DNA of 22,500 nucleotides, taken from the NCBI GenBank assembly GCA_020137815.1, contig CM035361.1:1833524-1856023 (forward strand), given 5' to 3'. The stretch is from Hormiphora californensis (lineage: Eukaryota; Ctenophora; Tentaculata; Cydippida; Pleurobrachiidae). Below are positions 9,536-22,500 of this stretch, piece after piece. The notes under the pieces are model-generated. The model saw only the letters and a program-made list of their open reading frames with translations. It did not search any database and was not told where the DNA came from. The position numbers and the translations under genes were made by a program. Every line of letters starts with the position of its first letter. Within the stretch, counting starts at the first letter, position 1.

Positions 9536-9632
9536 TTCACAGTACACCGTTTCCGGTGGTTAAAGTGTACTGTGAAATTTTAGACCACTGCAAAAACACT
9601 AGTAATTATAAAGTAAAATACCGCTGCAGTGG
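9536..9632. repeat. Two further short hairpins (C and D)
   Basis: TTCACAGTACAC pairs with GTGTACTGTGAA (9536-9577), and CCACTGCA pairs with TGCAGTGG (9585-9632). Both lie in the same AT-rich intergenic stretch. Confidence 0.65.
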
Positions 9633-9701
9633 TATGTGAAAAATTAAACACTTTCTAGTCACATGCACACAGTGTGAACATTACGTCACTACACAGTACA
9701 T

Positions 9702-9857
9702 ACGCCCTAACTACTGCACACGCAACAGCACACGCTTATCTTTTCATTCCCTCTGCGACATGTTGCAACTCTTCTAGGTCACGTGATCGTCACACACGCC
9801 CTAACCCTTATCTTTTCTTCCCCTCTGCAACTATAGGTCACGTGATCGTCACGTGAT
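9702..9857. promoter_or_regulatory. Imperfect tandem repeat with three CACGTG boxes
   Basis: Two related units share ACGCCCTAAC, CTTATCTTTTC, TTCCCTCTGC and AGGTCACGTGATCGTCAC. The boxes are near 9779, 9839 and 9850. GGTCACGTGA resembles the E-box bound by bHLH-Zip factors of the MITF/TFE and USF types (established motif). Use here is inferred from position, 700-800 nt upstream of the proline-rich start codon. Confidence 0.45.
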
Positions 9858-9948
9858 GGCACCACCCCAATGAGCGGCCTGCATCTGCTTTCCCTCTCTG
9901 CCTTCGATTCTCTCTTTCCCTATCTCTCTCTCACACACATTCTCTTTC

Positions 9949-10088
<140 letters not shown>

Positions 10089-10147
10089 ATTCACTCGCTC
10101 AATCTTTATCTCGTTCACTCAGTTTGTTTCCAAAATCATCTAATAAA

Positions 10148-10418
10148 ATTAGATGACTGCTTTTACATGCTCTATTACACAACAATAATGTTAAAGATTC
10201 TTTCACTTTTAGGCCTCGCAGGCTCGGCCCAAAAGTACAACTACAGAGCTCGCAGGCTCGCTCAGTAGTTACACTTAGCGTGCCTCGCAGGCTCGGCAGC
10301 TAAGTAAAAGGATCTACCTCGACCTGTCGGTCTCGGTTCATTATTGTTGTATTTAGAACACTCGGCCTTCGGCCTCGTGCACTAAAAAGTAATAGACCAT
10401 TTTAACCAGTCATCTAAT
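10148..10418. repeat. GC-palindrome cluster bounded by an imperfect inverted repeat
   Basis: Successive hairpins share the core CTCGCAGGCTCG (three times) or related CTCGGCCTTCGGCCTCG, each wrapped by a different outer stem such as CTTTTAGGC/GCCCAAAAG and ACTTAGC/GCTAAGT. The outer borders, ATTAGATGACTG and CAGTCATCTAAT, are inverted copies. A partial relative of the right end lies at 9503-9532. Confidence 0.7.
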
Positions 10419-10455
10419 CATATAATAATGACTAATAATAACTAATATAACAAAT

Positions 10456-22390
<11,935 letters not shown>

Positions 22391-22500
22391 CTGTGGATAA
22401 TCAATATTACTTTTTTATTTGAAAATCAGATATAACCAAATGTTTGAGTGTGTAGGAGAAAGATAAAGCTCGACTGAATTATAGTGGGATTGGAGAGGGT

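Overview
The window is animal (eukaryotic) genomic DNA. The genes are split by GT-AG introns of about 140 to 3,700 nt, intergenic DNA is AT-rich, long GA/CT microsatellites are frequent, and many small foldback transposons are present. The protein families (casein kinase 1, a transmembrane PDZ protein, a papain-like protease with a signal peptide) fit an invertebrate metazoan. The sequence alone does not identify the species; an early-branching animal such as a sponge is a guess, not a result.

All four recognisable genes lie on the minus strand, so transcription order runs from high to low coordinates. (1) 22390 to 10456: the 3' part of a gene for a single-pass membrane protein. One exon encodes the transmembrane segment, five short exons encode a linker, and two exons encode a C-terminal PDZ domain. 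All eight exons join in frame. (2) 21090 to 19357: an intronless gene nested, same strand, in the 3.7-kb intron of gene 1. It encodes a secreted papain-like domain with an altered active site fused to about 350 residues that I do not recognise. (3) 9071 to 6654: a gene for a proline-rich, mostly disordered, possibly scaffold-like protein with a Ser/Asp-rich tail. (4) 4963 to 433: a complete casein kinase 1 alpha-like gene of eight exons, the last one tentative.

The rest is mainly repeats. The best defined is a 1.23-kb inverted-repeat element (14037-15267) flanked by a perfect 8-bp target duplication, with a second hairpin element nested in its centre. Others are a 66-bp element with an 8-bp duplication (6283-6348, with diverged relatives near 11433 and 17523), a 225-bp foldback at 5119-5343, two copies of a roughly 50-bp TA-flanked micro-element (10791-10843, 21858-21907), a cluster of GC-rich palindromes (10148-10418), and four long GA/CT tracts.

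No shared pathway for the four genes can be read from the sequence. The points most worth a second look are the nested protease with catalytic Asn replaced by Glu, the membrane-anchored PDZ protein, a 38-residue in-frame alternative segment in the kinase, a kinase splice donor that is one unit of a degenerate tandem array, and a micro-transposon inserted five bases past a PDZ splice donor. No tRNA, rRNA or CRISPR was seen, and I found no convincing plus-strand gene.
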